From contig NZ_AZEG01000006.1 in the NCBI RefSeq assembly GCF_001434935.1, forward strand, positions 62,001 to 126,000: a DNA stretch of 64,000 nt, written 5' to 3'. The position numbers and the translations under genes were made by a program. The DNA comes from Liquorilactobacillus uvarum DSM 19971 (GTDB taxonomy: Bacteria; Bacillota; Bacilli; Lactobacillales; Lactobacillaceae). The notes under the pieces were generated by a model. That model did no database searches, was not told where the DNA came from, and was given only the letters and a program-made list of their open reading frames with translations. This document shows positions 26,152 to 34,922 of this stretch, one piece after another (position 1 is the stretch's first letter; each line of letters starts with the position of its first letter).

Positions 26152-26258
26152 AGAGGACCTACAGCAAAAGATTAGTTTTGCTGTAGGCCCCTTTATTGAT
26201 TCCGTATGAACGTGTTTCATAAGTCAAAATTCTATCCGTAATTTCATGTCATTACTTA
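26152..26258 (-). repeat. Dispersed convergent-intergenic repeat with terminator hairpin, copy B
   Basis: Minus-strand copy of the family: GAATTTTGACTTATGAAA around 26233-26216, then ATACGGAATCAATAAAGG, then a GCCTACAGCAAAA hairpin (26155-26190). Lies between the LysR gene and the opposing ene-reductase gene and acts as their terminator. Confidence 0.8.
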
Positions 26259-26331
26259 AATTTTACCGACTTATGTCACACTTTTCTTCAAAGATTTCTT
26301 ATAGTAAGAAATTTGAATTTTAGATTAGTAA

Positions 26332-27516
26332 TTAGTTTCGTTGATATTGGATAACTGATTCATCACCAGGCATTGGAACATCGGTAACATATCCATGTTT
26401 TGGAATGTCTCCTTGCCAGCCCTCTCCTTTAATAATCACGTCGAATAACCCAGAAGGCCATTTAAGATTTTTCAGACGTTCAGGCGAGATTTCAGAGACG
26501 ATCTTATCGTTCTTGTTTTCAAGCAGTTTTTTTGCAAATTCAGGTTCCATTAATGCTTCACGAGCAAGCGCTGCCAAATCTGCAACTTGGATTGCTTCAT
26601 CAGCATCTTTTACGGTAAGAATATTACCACAGGCAATTAGTTTTATGCTTGGATCAATCACTTTTGCGTATAATTCTGTAAAGTTTTCTTCCCTATCGCT
26701 TGGCTTTGCTTTCCAACCATCAACAGCATTACCCATTGCGGAAATGTGAACATAATCTAAATCTGTTTTATTAAGACGCTTAATTAGTTCAGAGTTTTCT
26801 TTCCAGCCAAAGCCAAAATTAGTACCATGAATTTCCTGTTGACTTATGCGAAGTCCAATGATGAATCCTTTTTTACCAAATTCCTTGGTTACTTTGGAAA
26901 CTTCGTTAATGATATCAAGCATAAAATTCATTCGATTAACAAGAGATCCACCATACCAATCTGTCCGTTCGTTAGAATATGCAGAGAAAAATTGCTGTAA
27001 TAGGTAGTGATTTGCTCCATGGATTTCAACACCATCAAATCCTGCTTTGATTGCTCTAATAGTAGCATCACCGAACTCTTTGATTACACGTAAAATTTCT
27101 TCTTGTGTAATTTCACGAACTGGATAATCAATAAAAGGATAGTCTTTTTTAGAGGGAACGACTGGAATACCACCACGATCATAGTAGATAGCAGCTTGGC
27201 GTCCACCGTGATGTAACTGAAGAATAGCTTTAGCACCGTGACTTTTTATGGTGTTGGCAAGCTTGGCTAAGCCACTGAGGTATTTATCATTTGAAACACC
27301 AATTTCTCCTTTGAAAGCAATACCGGCTTCATCGACATAGGTTGCTTCAGTGATGATCATACCACCTACTTCAGCGCGTGCTTTGTAATAGTCAAGTTGT
27401 TCTTGGCTAACATCACCATCATCAGTTCCTGCCCATGTTACCATGGGTGCCATGACAATTCTGTTGTTCAGTACTGCACCATGCTTAAATGTAACCTTAT
27501 CAAGCAATTTATTCAT
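26332..27516 (-). CDS. NADH:flavin oxidoreductase, Old Yellow Enzyme family
   Basis: The 394-residue FMN barrel protein shows 'N-N-R-I-V-M-A-P-M', 'Q-L-H-H-G-G-R' , 'G-V-E-I-H-G-A-N-H-Y-L-L-Q-Q-F' with the substrate-binding H-x-x-N pair, and the terminal 'D-L-A-A-L-A-R-E-A-L' phosphate-binding region. It lacks the FeS/FAD extension present in the larger protein at 34923. Such ene-reductases reduce activated C=C bonds with NAD(P)H. GAAAGGTGG precedes the ATG. Natural substrate not known. Confidence 0.9.
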   Translation of the reverse strand: MNKLLDKVTFKHGAVLNNRIVMAPMVTWAGTDDGDVSQEQLDYYKARAEVGGMIITEATYVDEAGIAFKGEIGVSNDKYLSGLAKLANTIKSHGAKAILQLHHGGRQAAIYYDRGGIPVVPSKKDYPFIDYPVREITQEEILRVIKEFGDATIRAIKAGFDGVEIHGANHYLLQQFFSAYSNERTDWYGGSLVNRMNFMLDIINEVSKVTKEFGKKGFIIGLRISQQEIHGTNFGFGWKENSELIKRLNKTDLDYVHISAMGNAVDGWKAKPSDREENFTELYAKVIDPSIKLIACGNILTVKDADEAIQVADLAALAREALMEPEFAKKLLENKNDKIVSEISPERLKNLKWPSGLFDVIIKGEGWQGDIPKHGYVTDVPMPGDESVIQYQRN

Positions 27517-27689
27517 TATAATCCACCTTTCCTTGTTCTATGTGAATACTTTAACATTATTTGAAGGCGGTTTATATGAAGAAAAAGTTTCATTAAGCTT
27601 GACTTTTATTCAAGGCAACAGTCAATAAGAAGGATTAACTTAACTTTCAATTTATTGTTTCATTTAGACGGAGATAATGTGACTAAATA

Positions 27690-27735
27690 AAAGGAGAACT
27701 GTGGCATAACTTCTTTGCCACAGTTCTCACAGTTA
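27690..27735 (-). terminator. Terminator after the aldehyde dehydrogenase gene
   Basis: GAGAACTGTGGCA (27694-27706) pairs perfectly with TGCCACAGTTCTC (27716-27728). On the minus strand it is followed by CTTTTATTT. The rest of the gap 27517-27870 shows no gene. Confidence 0.8.
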
Positions 27736-27870
27736 GTTTTTGATCTTCGCGATTATGTTCTGACTACCATTCATTTTTACTTGATCGAAAATTCCATATA
27801 GGCAGAGTAACATTCGCTACTAATTTTCTATTAACGCCTAAAAATTTCCAAATTTGTACTATTTTTTTGA

Positions 27871-29238
27871 TTAGTTCAAAATGGTTTTTGCATTTACAAA
27901 TTCCCGAATCCCCATATCGCTCAACTCACGACCATAGCCAGAATTTTTAACACCACCAAAAGGCAGTTCAGGGTAGGAAGACAAAGGCTGATTAATTGCA
28001 ACTTGACCTGTCTCAACCTGAGAGGCAATATGTTTGGCATGCTCAGCATCTTTTGAATAAACAGCTCCTCCCAAACCATAGTTGGAATGGTTAGCAATCT
28101 TCAAAATGTCTTCTTCTGTATCAGCTTTATAAACCTGCGCGACAGGGCCAAATAATTCAGTGTCGTACATCGGATTATCAAGGGTCATTCCTGAAATAAT
28201 AAGCGGATTAAACAGGGCTCCTGGACCTTGTGGCAATTCTGGATCACCCCAGAGAATTTTTGCACCTCCCGCAAGGATCTTTTTTACTTGTTGGTGGAGA
28301 TTTTGTTGTGCACTTCTAGAGGACAAAGGTCCAAGTGTTGTGCGCTCATCAAGCGGGTCACCTAACCTGCGCTTGGAAAATTCATCGATAATGCCCGCAA
28401 GAAAATCAGCATAGATACCGCTTTGAACAATATAACGCTTAGCAGCGGTACATACTTGTCCTGAATTGTTCAAGCGTGCTGCAACGGTACCTTCAACAGC
28501 GGTTTTAAGATCAGCATCATTCAAGATAATACTGACATCAGTCCCGCCAAGTTCCATTGTTGATTTTTTGAGATTTTTGCCAGCCTCAGCAGCAATTTTA
28601 CGTCCAGCATTCTCGGAACCAGTCAAGGCGACTCCTTGTACCCGCGTATCTGCAATTATATGATTGACTTGATCGTAGTTAATGAAGAGGTTTTTAAAGG
28701 CACCTTCGGGAATTCCCGCGGTTTTGCAAGCATCCTCAAATGCTTGTGCACATTCAGGAACGATACTTGCATGTTTTAGAATAACTGGATTTCCAATAAT
28801 GAAGTTAGGTGCGAAAACACGCATAATCTGAGTGTAAGGAAAATTCCATGGTTCAACAGACATGATTGTCCCGATTGAACTGAATTCAACGTGAGCCTCT
28901 TTGCCAGGGATATTGTTGTATGGGACAGGTTGCAAGGCTTGTGCCCCGTTTTTGACATAATACATTGCAAATTCAACGTTTTTCTTCACTTCAGAACGTG
29001 CTTGTGAAATTAACTTGCCCATATTGGTTGTTAGAAAACGTGCATATTTTTCATTGTGCTCAGAAAATTCATTTGCGAGTTTTTCAAGTTGTGCCGCTCT
29101 TTCAGATATTGGTTGATTTTTAGCTGCATGATAAAAATGATTGGCCTTTTTCAAAGCTTGATCAACTTCGGCATCGGTTGCGTCTGGAAATTCACGAATT
29201 GTTTTTCCATTAAAAGGATTTACTGCTTTATAGGACAT
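27871..29238 (-). CDS. NAD(P)-dependent aldehyde dehydrogenase, succinate-semialdehyde type
   Basis: The 455-residue enzyme has the ALDH signature 'M-E-L-G-G' with general base Glu229 and the catalytic Cys263 in 'N-S-G-Q-V-C-T-A'. Other pieces are 'E-P-W-N-F-P' (129-134) and 'E-L-P-F-G-G-V-K-N-S-G-Y-G-R-E' near the end. It is closest to the NAD(P)-dependent succinate-semialdehyde dehydrogenase group common in lactobacilli. The reaction is oxidation of an aldehyde to an acid; the aldehyde is not clear from context. AGGAGAACG precedes the ATG. Confidence 0.88.
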   Translation of the reverse strand: MSYKAVNPFNGKTIREFPDATDAEVDQALKKANHFYHAAKNQPISERAAQLEKLANEFSEHNEKYARFLTTNMGKLISQARSEVKKNVEFAMYYVKNGAQALQPVPYNNIPGKEAHVEFSSIGTIMSVEPWNFPYTQIMRVFAPNFIIGNPVILKHASIVPECAQAFEDACKTAGIPEGAFKNLFINYDQVNHIIADTRVQGVALTGSENAGRKIAAEAGKNLKKSTMELGGTDVSIILNDADLKTAVEGTVAARLNNSGQVCTAAKRYIVQSGIYADFLAGIIDEFSKRRLGDPLDERTTLGPLSSRSAQQNLHQQVKKILAGGAKILWGDPELPQGPGALFNPLIISGMTLDNPMYDTELFGPVAQVYKADTEEDILKIANHSNYGLGGAVYSKDAEHAKHIASQVETGQVAINQPLSSYPELPFGGVKNSGYGRELSDMGIREFVNAKTILN

Positions 29239-29483
29239 ATATTTCGTTCTCCTTTCTATACTCTAATATCATAATGACTTTTCTATGCAACAATTACAAA
29301 CCATCTGCTTGTTTAACACCAATATGTCCAAAAGAAAATTAGTTAAGTAAAATACGACTTTTTTTGTGAAGAATCTATTTATCCCATTGATTATTAAAGA
29401 CTATTAATTTAATATTAACGTGAACCATTGAACATTCAAACTTTGTTACTCAATTCAAATTTATCAAGGTCTGGGTGAATACT

Positions 29484-30668
29484 ATGGTTAAGAGGGAAAG
29501 GCTAAAAACAGCCCTTTGTTTATATTTGAATTATCTCGTTCATGGGATGGCAATTGTCATTTTAGCGCAGAATATGTTGGCGTTAGAAAAGCAATGGGGC
29601 GTAAATGCTGCAGGTGTGGCATATGTTATTTCATCTCTCGGAATAGGACGTTTATTGGTTTTGTCTATTTCGGGGTTTTTATCGGATCGTTTTGGACGCA
29701 AAATTTTTGTTGAATTAGGCATTTTGACATATATTCCTTTTTTTATCGGTATTATATGTAGTGGTAATATAACGCAGGCCTATTTCTTTGGCATATTAGC
29801 TGGAATGGCTAATTCCTTTCTAGATTCAGGAACATATCCCGCTCTAATGGAATTGTATCCAAAGGCTCAGTCAACCGCTAATATTATAATTAAAGCTTTT
29901 GCATCGATGGGAGAACTATTATTGCCCATTTTTGTTGGGCTGCTGGAAAAAAGATCTTTATGGTATGGATGGTCGTTTGTTGTGTGTATATTGATCTTGA
30001 CGTGGAACTTTATTTTCTTATTGAAGCGAAAGTTTCCTGCAGGAACCTCTAGCAAAGCATCTTCGATCATTGCAGTTTCTAGAATAGAAACGAAGGTAAA
30101 AAAATCGCAGCGAATATTTCTAGGGACAGTTTTAACGATTTACGGTTATATTTCCATGTCGACCTTTTATTTAGTCAGCCAATGGATGACTAAGTATGGT
30201 GAAGATATCGTGCATCTGGATTTGATACACGCACGAATGCTTGTCAGTATTTATAGTGTTGGGTCCATTATTGGAGTGATCGCGAATGCAATGCTGGTAA
30301 ATCGGATGGCAAAACAAACGTGGTTGATATGTGGATATACAACTGCTTCTTTCGCTGTTTTGTTCCTGATGGCTGCTGTGCCAAATGCTCAAATTATGAC
30401 TTGGGGTTCATTTGTAATTGGTTTTACGGCAGCTGGCGGAGTTATGCAGATTGGATTAACAGTTATGAGTTCATTGTTTCCGTCACATAAGGGAGTTGTT
30501 ACTGGGATCTATTACACTGCCGGGAGCATTGCTTCTTTTACGATCCCTTTGATCACGGGAATTATTTCTCAAACAAGTGTTCATAATATTATGTGGTTTG
30601 ACGTCTGTATTGCTGCTGCAGGTGTAATTTGCAGTCTAATAATAGTTGCGATGAGAAAATATTTATAA
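29484..30668 (+). CDS. MFS transporter, paralogue of the carrier at 32940
   Basis: The 394-residue protein has about 12 hydrophobic segments and the MFS motif A form 'G-F-L-S-D-R-F-G-R-K' between segments 2 and 3. It is strikingly similar to the second MFS protein in the shikimate operon (shared 'F-L-D-S-G-T-Y-P-A-L-M-E', 'S-S-L-G-I-G-R-L', 'A-A-G-G-V-M-Q'). It therefore probably transports a related cyclic acid such as quinate or shikimate. ATG at 29484 after GGGTG; a GTG three codons upstream is possible. Confidence 0.88.
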   Translation: MVKRERLKTALCLYLNYLVHGMAIVILAQNMLALEKQWGVNAAGVAYVISSLGIGRLLVLSISGFLSDRFGRKIFVELGILTYIPFFIGIICSGNITQAYFFGILAGMANSFLDSGTYPALMELYPKAQSTANIIIKAFASMGELLLPIFVGLLEKRSLWYGWSFVVCILILTWNFIFLLKRKFPAGTSSKASSIIAVSRIETKVKKSQRIFLGTVLTIYGYISMSTFYLVSQWMTKYGEDIVHLDLIHARMLVSIYSVGSIIGVIANAMLVNRMAKQTWLICGYTTASFAVLFLMAAVPNAQIMTWGSFVIGFTAAGGVMQIGLTVMSSLFPSHKGVVTGIYYTAGSIASFTIPLITGIISQTSVHNIMWFDVCIAAAGVICSLIIVAMRKYL

Positions 30669-30783
30669 TCAATGAATATCAGCAGGTTATGAAAATAAAT
30701 CGGTCCTAGCTACGAGCAATTCCTAGCTAACTGTGGGATTGACTATTGAAATACGTTAACTTTTACAATAGAAAGTTAAAGAA

Positions 30784-30880
30784 AATGGACCAGATCAAAA
30801 GCTAAACTTTGACCTGGTTCTTTTATCAATTTTGTATAAATTTACTATGTAAGTCAAAATTTTTTGTCTAACTTTACCAA
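30784..30880 (-). repeat. Dispersed convergent-intergenic repeat with terminator hairpin, copy C
   Basis: Minus-strand, more diverged copy: AATTTTGACTTACATAG around 30862-30846, then ATACAAAATTGATAAAAG, then hairpin GGACCAGATCAAA paired with TTTGACCTGGTTC (30787-30820). Lies between the MFS gene and the opposing LysR gene. Confidence 0.75.
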
Positions 30881-30975
30881 CGAGTTTCACACTTCTCTTT
30901 TCACCGTTTAGATGTAAAAACTTGATTTTTTAATGGTCCAAATTCAGAAACTTTGAATTAAAAAAGGCGATATTG

Positions 30976-31905
30976 TTAAATCATTTTATTTTGTGACGTA
31001 AAATTTTTGAAACAGTACTCAGTAATAAAGTTTTGCATTTTTGACGCAGAAGGAGTTAAAAAATAATTATTTTTTAATACTAGATATAATTGATGCTTGG
31101 CGGCGGACTCATTGATATGAAGCATTTTGACTGAATCGCAGTTCGAAAGCGGCAAGCGAGGTATCAGAGCAATACCCAATCCTTGTCTGACAAATCCAAT
31201 GATTGTGTGATCCTCTTCAATTTCAAATAGTATTTTGGGCTTTAAACCATTTTTTTTAAATAGAGAATCAATTAGGGGCCTTAGTCCACTTTGTTTTGAA
31301 AAATATATTAGGGGATACTGCGCAAGATCTTCAATATTAATATTCTGGCAGCGGGCCAATGGATGATCAGCAGGAACAGCGAGAACGATTTCCTGCTGAA
31401 CGAGGGGGCGGAAATCAAGGATATCAGTTGTATTCAGGTTTCCAACATGGTTGCTAAAAGAAGAAAAAACAAAATCACATTTTTCTTCTAACAAAGCAGT
31501 TAAAAGCTGCTGTGTGTTTCCTTGGATAAAATTAAAAGAGATTTTGCAATTTGTTTTTTCCTTTTGAAATGATTTAATGATTTCTGGAACTAAGCTTTGT
31601 CCAGGAGTATATGTAAAGCCAAGATTAACCGTACCTTCGTTAACATTTAAAAGACGTTGAAGAAGAGCATTTCCGCGCTCAATTTCGTCTAACCCCTTTT
31701 GAACGAATTGAAGATAAACTTTTCCAAGATGTGTCAATTTAATGTTGCGCCCATTTTTTTTGAATAAAGGGAACCCAAGTTCCTTTTCCAAACTGTCAAT
31801 TGCATAACTAAGAGAAGGCTGAGATATGCCCAGCTTTTCGGCAGTTTTTGACATGTGCTGTGTGTGAGCTAAATCTCTAAAAAATTCTAAGTGACGTAAA
31901 TTCAA
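30976..31905 (-). CDS. LysR-family regulator of the shikimate/quinate operon (inferred)
   Basis: The 309-residue protein has the LysR helix-turn-helix ('M-S-K-T-A-E-K-L-G-I-S-Q-P-S-L-S-Y-A-I') and the periplasmic-binding-like effector domain. It starts with TTG, ten bases after GGAGG. It is transcribed divergently from the aroE-MFS-aroD-reductase operon, the classical layout of a LysR activator with its target, and a palindrome lies between them. The effector is probably shikimate, quinate or a derivative. Confidence 0.9.
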   Translation of the reverse strand: MNLRHLEFFRDLAHTQHMSKTAEKLGISQPSLSYAIDSLEKELGFPLFKKNGRNIKLTHLGKVYLQFVQKGLDEIERGNALLQRLLNVNEGTVNLGFTYTPGQSLVPEIIKSFQKEKTNCKISFNFIQGNTQQLLTALLEEKCDFVFSSFSNHVGNLNTTDILDFRPLVQQEIVLAVPADHPLARCQNINIEDLAQYPLIYFSKQSGLRPLIDSLFKKNGLKPKILFEIEEDHTIIGFVRQGLGIALIPRLPLSNCDSVKMLHINESAAKHQLYLVLKNNYFLTPSASKMQNFITEYCFKNFTSQNKMI

Positions 31906-31927
31906 TTACAACACCTCCAAAGCAATC

Positions 31928-31974
31928 ATAGAATAATTCTATCAATCAATCAAATAATTTTTATTTATTCTATC
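31928..31974. promoter_or_regulatory. LysR operator candidate between regulator and aroE
   Basis: A perfect palindrome ATAGAAT-A-ATTCTAT (31928-31942) fits the T-N11-A symmetry of LysR sites. A second half-site, ATTCTATC, follows at 31967-31974. This is the usual two-site arrangement in LysR-controlled divergent promoters. Confidence 0.6.
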
Positions 31975-32046
31975 TAAGTAAGCGGTTATCATTATATGTG
32001 AATTGAGTAACAAAAAAACAGATATTTTTAAAGGAGCGGATTTTAA

Positions 32047-32925
32047 ATGACAGAACGTATTGATGGACACACAATTTTGATTGGGCTAATGGCTTATCCT
32101 ATTAGGCATTCAATGTCACCTACAATGCATAACAATGCTTTTGCAAAATTAGGTTTAAACTATGCATATCTTGCATTTGACATCACAAATGACAAGTTGA
32201 GCGATGCTGTCAAAGCAATTCGAACCCTTGATATGCGAGGCTCAAATGTTTCTATGCCAAATAAACAGAAAATAATTCCTTATTTAGATAAACTTGATCC
32301 TGCTGCAAAATTATGTGGTGCAGTTAATACTGTGGTTAATGATGATGGGATTTTAACAGGTTATACAACGGATGGAACAGGGTTTATGAAGTCACTTGAA
32401 GATGAAGGTCTTGATATTCGGGGTAAAAAAATGACTTTGAGCGGTGCCGGTGGTGCTGGGACCGCAATTGCAATTCAAGCAGCGTTGGACGGTGTTGCTG
32501 AAATATCTATTTTCAACGCAAAAGATAAAGTCTGGGATAATGCTAAACGAAATGTTGATATCATAAATGAAAAAACAAGTTGCAAGGCCACACTGCATAC
32601 TTTAGAAGACCAAGAAGACTTTAAGTCAGAAATTGCCGATAGTGCGATTTACTGTGATTCAACTGGTGTAGGGATGAAACCTTTGGAAGATGAAACGCTT
32701 GTAACTGATCCAAGTTGGTTCCGAAAAGACATTATTGTCTATGATACAGTATATGCTCCAAGGACTACTAAATTGATGGAAGTTGCACAAAAAGCGGGTG
32801 TTGCACACGTGTTTAACGGTCTGGGAATGATGCTTGAACAAGGTGCAGAAGCTTTCAAACTTTGGACTGGCAAAAGTATGCCTGTTGAATACATTCGAGA
32901 ATTACTCTTTAAAGAAGATAAATAA
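32047..32925 (+). CDS. aroE: Shikimate/quinate dehydrogenase (AroE/YdiB type)
   Basis: The 292-residue enzyme carries the shikimate-binding S-M-S-P (22-25), the catalytic Lys73 in 'N-V-S-M-P-N-K', Asp109 in 'T-D-G-T-G', and the nucleotide loop G-A-G-G-A-G (133-138). The loop is followed by acidic/hydrophobic sequence, so NAD versus NADP preference is not obvious. It interconverts dehydroshikimate and shikimate, and in the YdiB/quinate-type group also dehydroquinate and quinate. First gene of the operon, with AAAGGAG before the ATG. Other aro biosynthesis genes are absent here, which suggests a catabolic role. Confidence 0.9.
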   Translation: MTERIDGHTILIGLMAYPIRHSMSPTMHNNAFAKLGLNYAYLAFDITNDKLSDAVKAIRTLDMRGSNVSMPNKQKIIPYLDKLDPAAKLCGAVNTVVNDDGILTGYTTDGTGFMKSLEDEGLDIRGKKMTLSGAGGAGTAIAIQAALDGVAEISIFNAKDKVWDNAKRNVDIINEKTSCKATLHTLEDQEDFKSEIADSAIYCDSTGVGMKPLEDETLVTDPSWFRKDIIVYDTVYAPRTTKLMEVAQKAGVAHVFNGLGMMLEQGAEAFKLWTGKSMPVEYIRELLFKEDK

Positions 32926-32939
32926 GTGGGGTTACAGAG

Positions 32940-34166
32940 ATGAAAAATAAATATATGCCTACTGCATTCAGTTTGTATTTAAATTATTTTGTGCATGGCT
33001 TCGGAGTTATTATACTAGCACAGAATATGAACTTCCTAGCTAAACAGTGGGGCACTAATACAGCTGGGGTCGCGGTAGTTATTTCCTCACTGGGAATTGG
33101 CCGGTTGATAGTTCTCTTTGTCTCAGGAGCCCTGTCTGATCGATTTGGACGCAAACCTTTTGTTCTGCTGGGCACTGCAACATATTTGCTTTTTTTTGCT
33201 GGAATTATACTAAGTAAGAGTGTGGCTATAGCATATGTTTTTGGTGTTTTGGCTGGGATTGCCAATTCATTTCTTGATTCTGGGACCTATCCAGCATTGA
33301 TGGAAATGTTTCCTGATTCTAAAGGAACTGCTAATGTCATTATCAAAGCTTTCATTTCAGGTGGGCAATTCATTTTACCTTTGCTGATTAGCTTTTTGAT
33401 TTCCAATGGGCTTTGGTTTGGTTGGACCTTTATCCTATGTATCATAATTCTAGGTTTAAATGGTATTTTTATGCTCATGGCTGGCAAGTTTCCACAAGTA
33501 TCTGAAATTAAAAAAGAGGAAAAAAACGAGACAAAAAAGAAAGTCTCCGACACCAGAGCAAACTTTTGGTTTGATGGAACGTTATTTATTTTGTACGGAT
33601 ATATTTCACAAGCTACTTTTTATTTAGTTAGTCAGTGGCTCAGCGAGTATGGTGAAAAAGCTGCAGGGATGAGCGCAACAGGTGCGCATGCACTTATCAG
33701 TTACTATAGTGTTGGTTCACTGGTATGTGTGTTTGTAACAGCGGCACTTGCTCGTCGTACAGTTAAAGAAATCAGTTTTTTGAGTGTTTACACATTGATT
33801 TCGTTTGTATCACTGCTAGCGATGTACATTTTCCCCAATCCGGTCATTTGTTCGGTTATGTCATTTGTCGTTGGATTCTCTGCAGCTGGTGGAGTAATGC
33901 AATTGGGACTGACTGTTATGGCGGATTTCTTTCCCAGCGGCAAGGGAACAATTACAGGGGCTTTTTATACAGCAGGTTCGATCGCATCTTTTACTATCCC
34001 ACTATTCACGAGTATGATGGCTTCAAATATGGGGAATATTATTTTATTTGATGTTTTTATCGCTTTAGCCGGATTTATAATCACTACGCTGATAACGTTA
34101 CGATATCGTAGGCTCTTCAGAAAAAATAGATTAAGGGGTGCCAAAAATGAAGACAGTTCAAATTAA
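32940..34166 (+). CDS. MFS transporter, probable shikimate/quinate carrier
   Basis: The 408-residue MFS protein has about 12 membrane segments, the motif 'G-A-L-S-D-R-F-G-R-K', a central basic/acidic loop (about 185-200) and a basic C-terminus. It starts 15 bases after aroE with GGGGTTACAGAG upstream and its end overlaps the aroD start region, so it is co-transcribed with two shikimate-pathway enzymes. Uptake of shikimate or quinate is the natural inference. It is a close paralogue of the carrier at 29484-30668. Confidence 0.88.
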   Translation: MKNKYMPTAFSLYLNYFVHGFGVIILAQNMNFLAKQWGTNTAGVAVVISSLGIGRLIVLFVSGALSDRFGRKPFVLLGTATYLLFFAGIILSKSVAIAYVFGVLAGIANSFLDSGTYPALMEMFPDSKGTANVIIKAFISGGQFILPLLISFLISNGLWFGWTFILCIIILGLNGIFMLMAGKFPQVSEIKKEEKNETKKKVSDTRANFWFDGTLFILYGYISQATFYLVSQWLSEYGEKAAGMSATGAHALISYYSVGSLVCVFVTAALARRTVKEISFLSVYTLISFVSLLAMYIFPNPVICSVMSFVVGFSAAGGVMQLGLTVMADFFPSGKGTITGAFYTAGSIASFTIPLFTSMMASNMGNIILFDVFIALAGFIITTLITLRYRRLFRKNRLRGAKNEDSSN

Positions 34167-34902
34167 AAACCTTGTTTTAGGAAGCGGCAGGCCTAAAGTT
34201 GCAGTCCCGATCACAGGAAAATCATTAGAAGAAATTGCAGAACAAGCTCAGACCATTGCTCAGCAGAAACCAGATATGGTCGAATGGCGGATTGATTTTT
34301 TTAAGGACGTTATGGATAAGTTGATACTTCAAGCCGGAGCACAAAAACTGCGTAAAATTCTGGGTGAGACAGCACTGCTGGTTACTTTTAGAACGCAGGC
34401 TGAAGGCGGTGAACTAGCGTTGGACGATGATGGCTACTTCAAACTTATCCATGAAGTGATTCAAGAAAAAATAGGTGATGCAGTTGATCTTGAAAGATAC
34501 CATGATGAGGGCAAAATCAAGGAGCTTGTGGGTGCGGCTCATGAAAATGAAATAATAATAATAATGAGTAATCATGATTTTGAGAAAACTCCTAGCAAGC
34601 AAGAAATCATAGAGCGTTTAAGCAGTATGGTAGCTCTAGGTGCGGATATTGCTAAAATAGCAGTTATGCCTAATTCAAATGGTGACGTATTGACTCTGCT
34701 TCAAGCAACAAAAGAAGCTGCTGAGAAATTATCTAAGCCGCTGATCACAATGTCAATGGGAAATCTGGGCAAAGTTTCACGGATTTCCGGCGAGGTCTTC
34801 GGTTCAGCATTAACTTTTGCTTCAGTTACACAGGCGTCAGCACCAGGTCAGATTGAGCTGGCACATCTAAGACAAGAACTTGAAGATTTAAAATTGAGCT
34901 AA
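34147..34902 (+). CDS. aroD: Type I 3-dehydroquinate dehydratase
   Basis: The 251-residue Schiff-base enzyme shows 'E-W-R-I-D' , 'T-F-R-T-Q', the catalytic His in 'S-N-H-D-F', the Schiff-base Lys in 'I-A-K-I-A-V' and the substrate-binding Arg in 'S-R-I-S-G-E'. It converts dehydroquinate to dehydroshikimate and back. ATG 34147 follows AAGGGGTG; the GTG at 34138 is part of that site. The gene overlaps the MFS gene end by 20 bases. In lactobacilli type I enzymes often go with catabolic quinate modules. Confidence 0.93.
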   Translation: MKTVQIKNLVLGSGRPKVAVPITGKSLEEIAEQAQTIAQQKPDMVEWRIDFFKDVMDKLILQAGAQKLRKILGETALLVTFRTQAEGGELALDDDGYFKLIHEVIQEKIGDAVDLERYHDEGKIKELVGAAHENEIIIIMSNHDFEKTPSKQEIIERLSSMVALGADIAKIAVMPNSNGDVLTLLQATKEAAEKLSKPLITMSMGNLGKVSRISGEVFGSALTFASVTQASAPGQIELAHLRQELEDLKLS

Positions 34903-34922
34903 AAGAAAGCGAGAGGAGAAAT

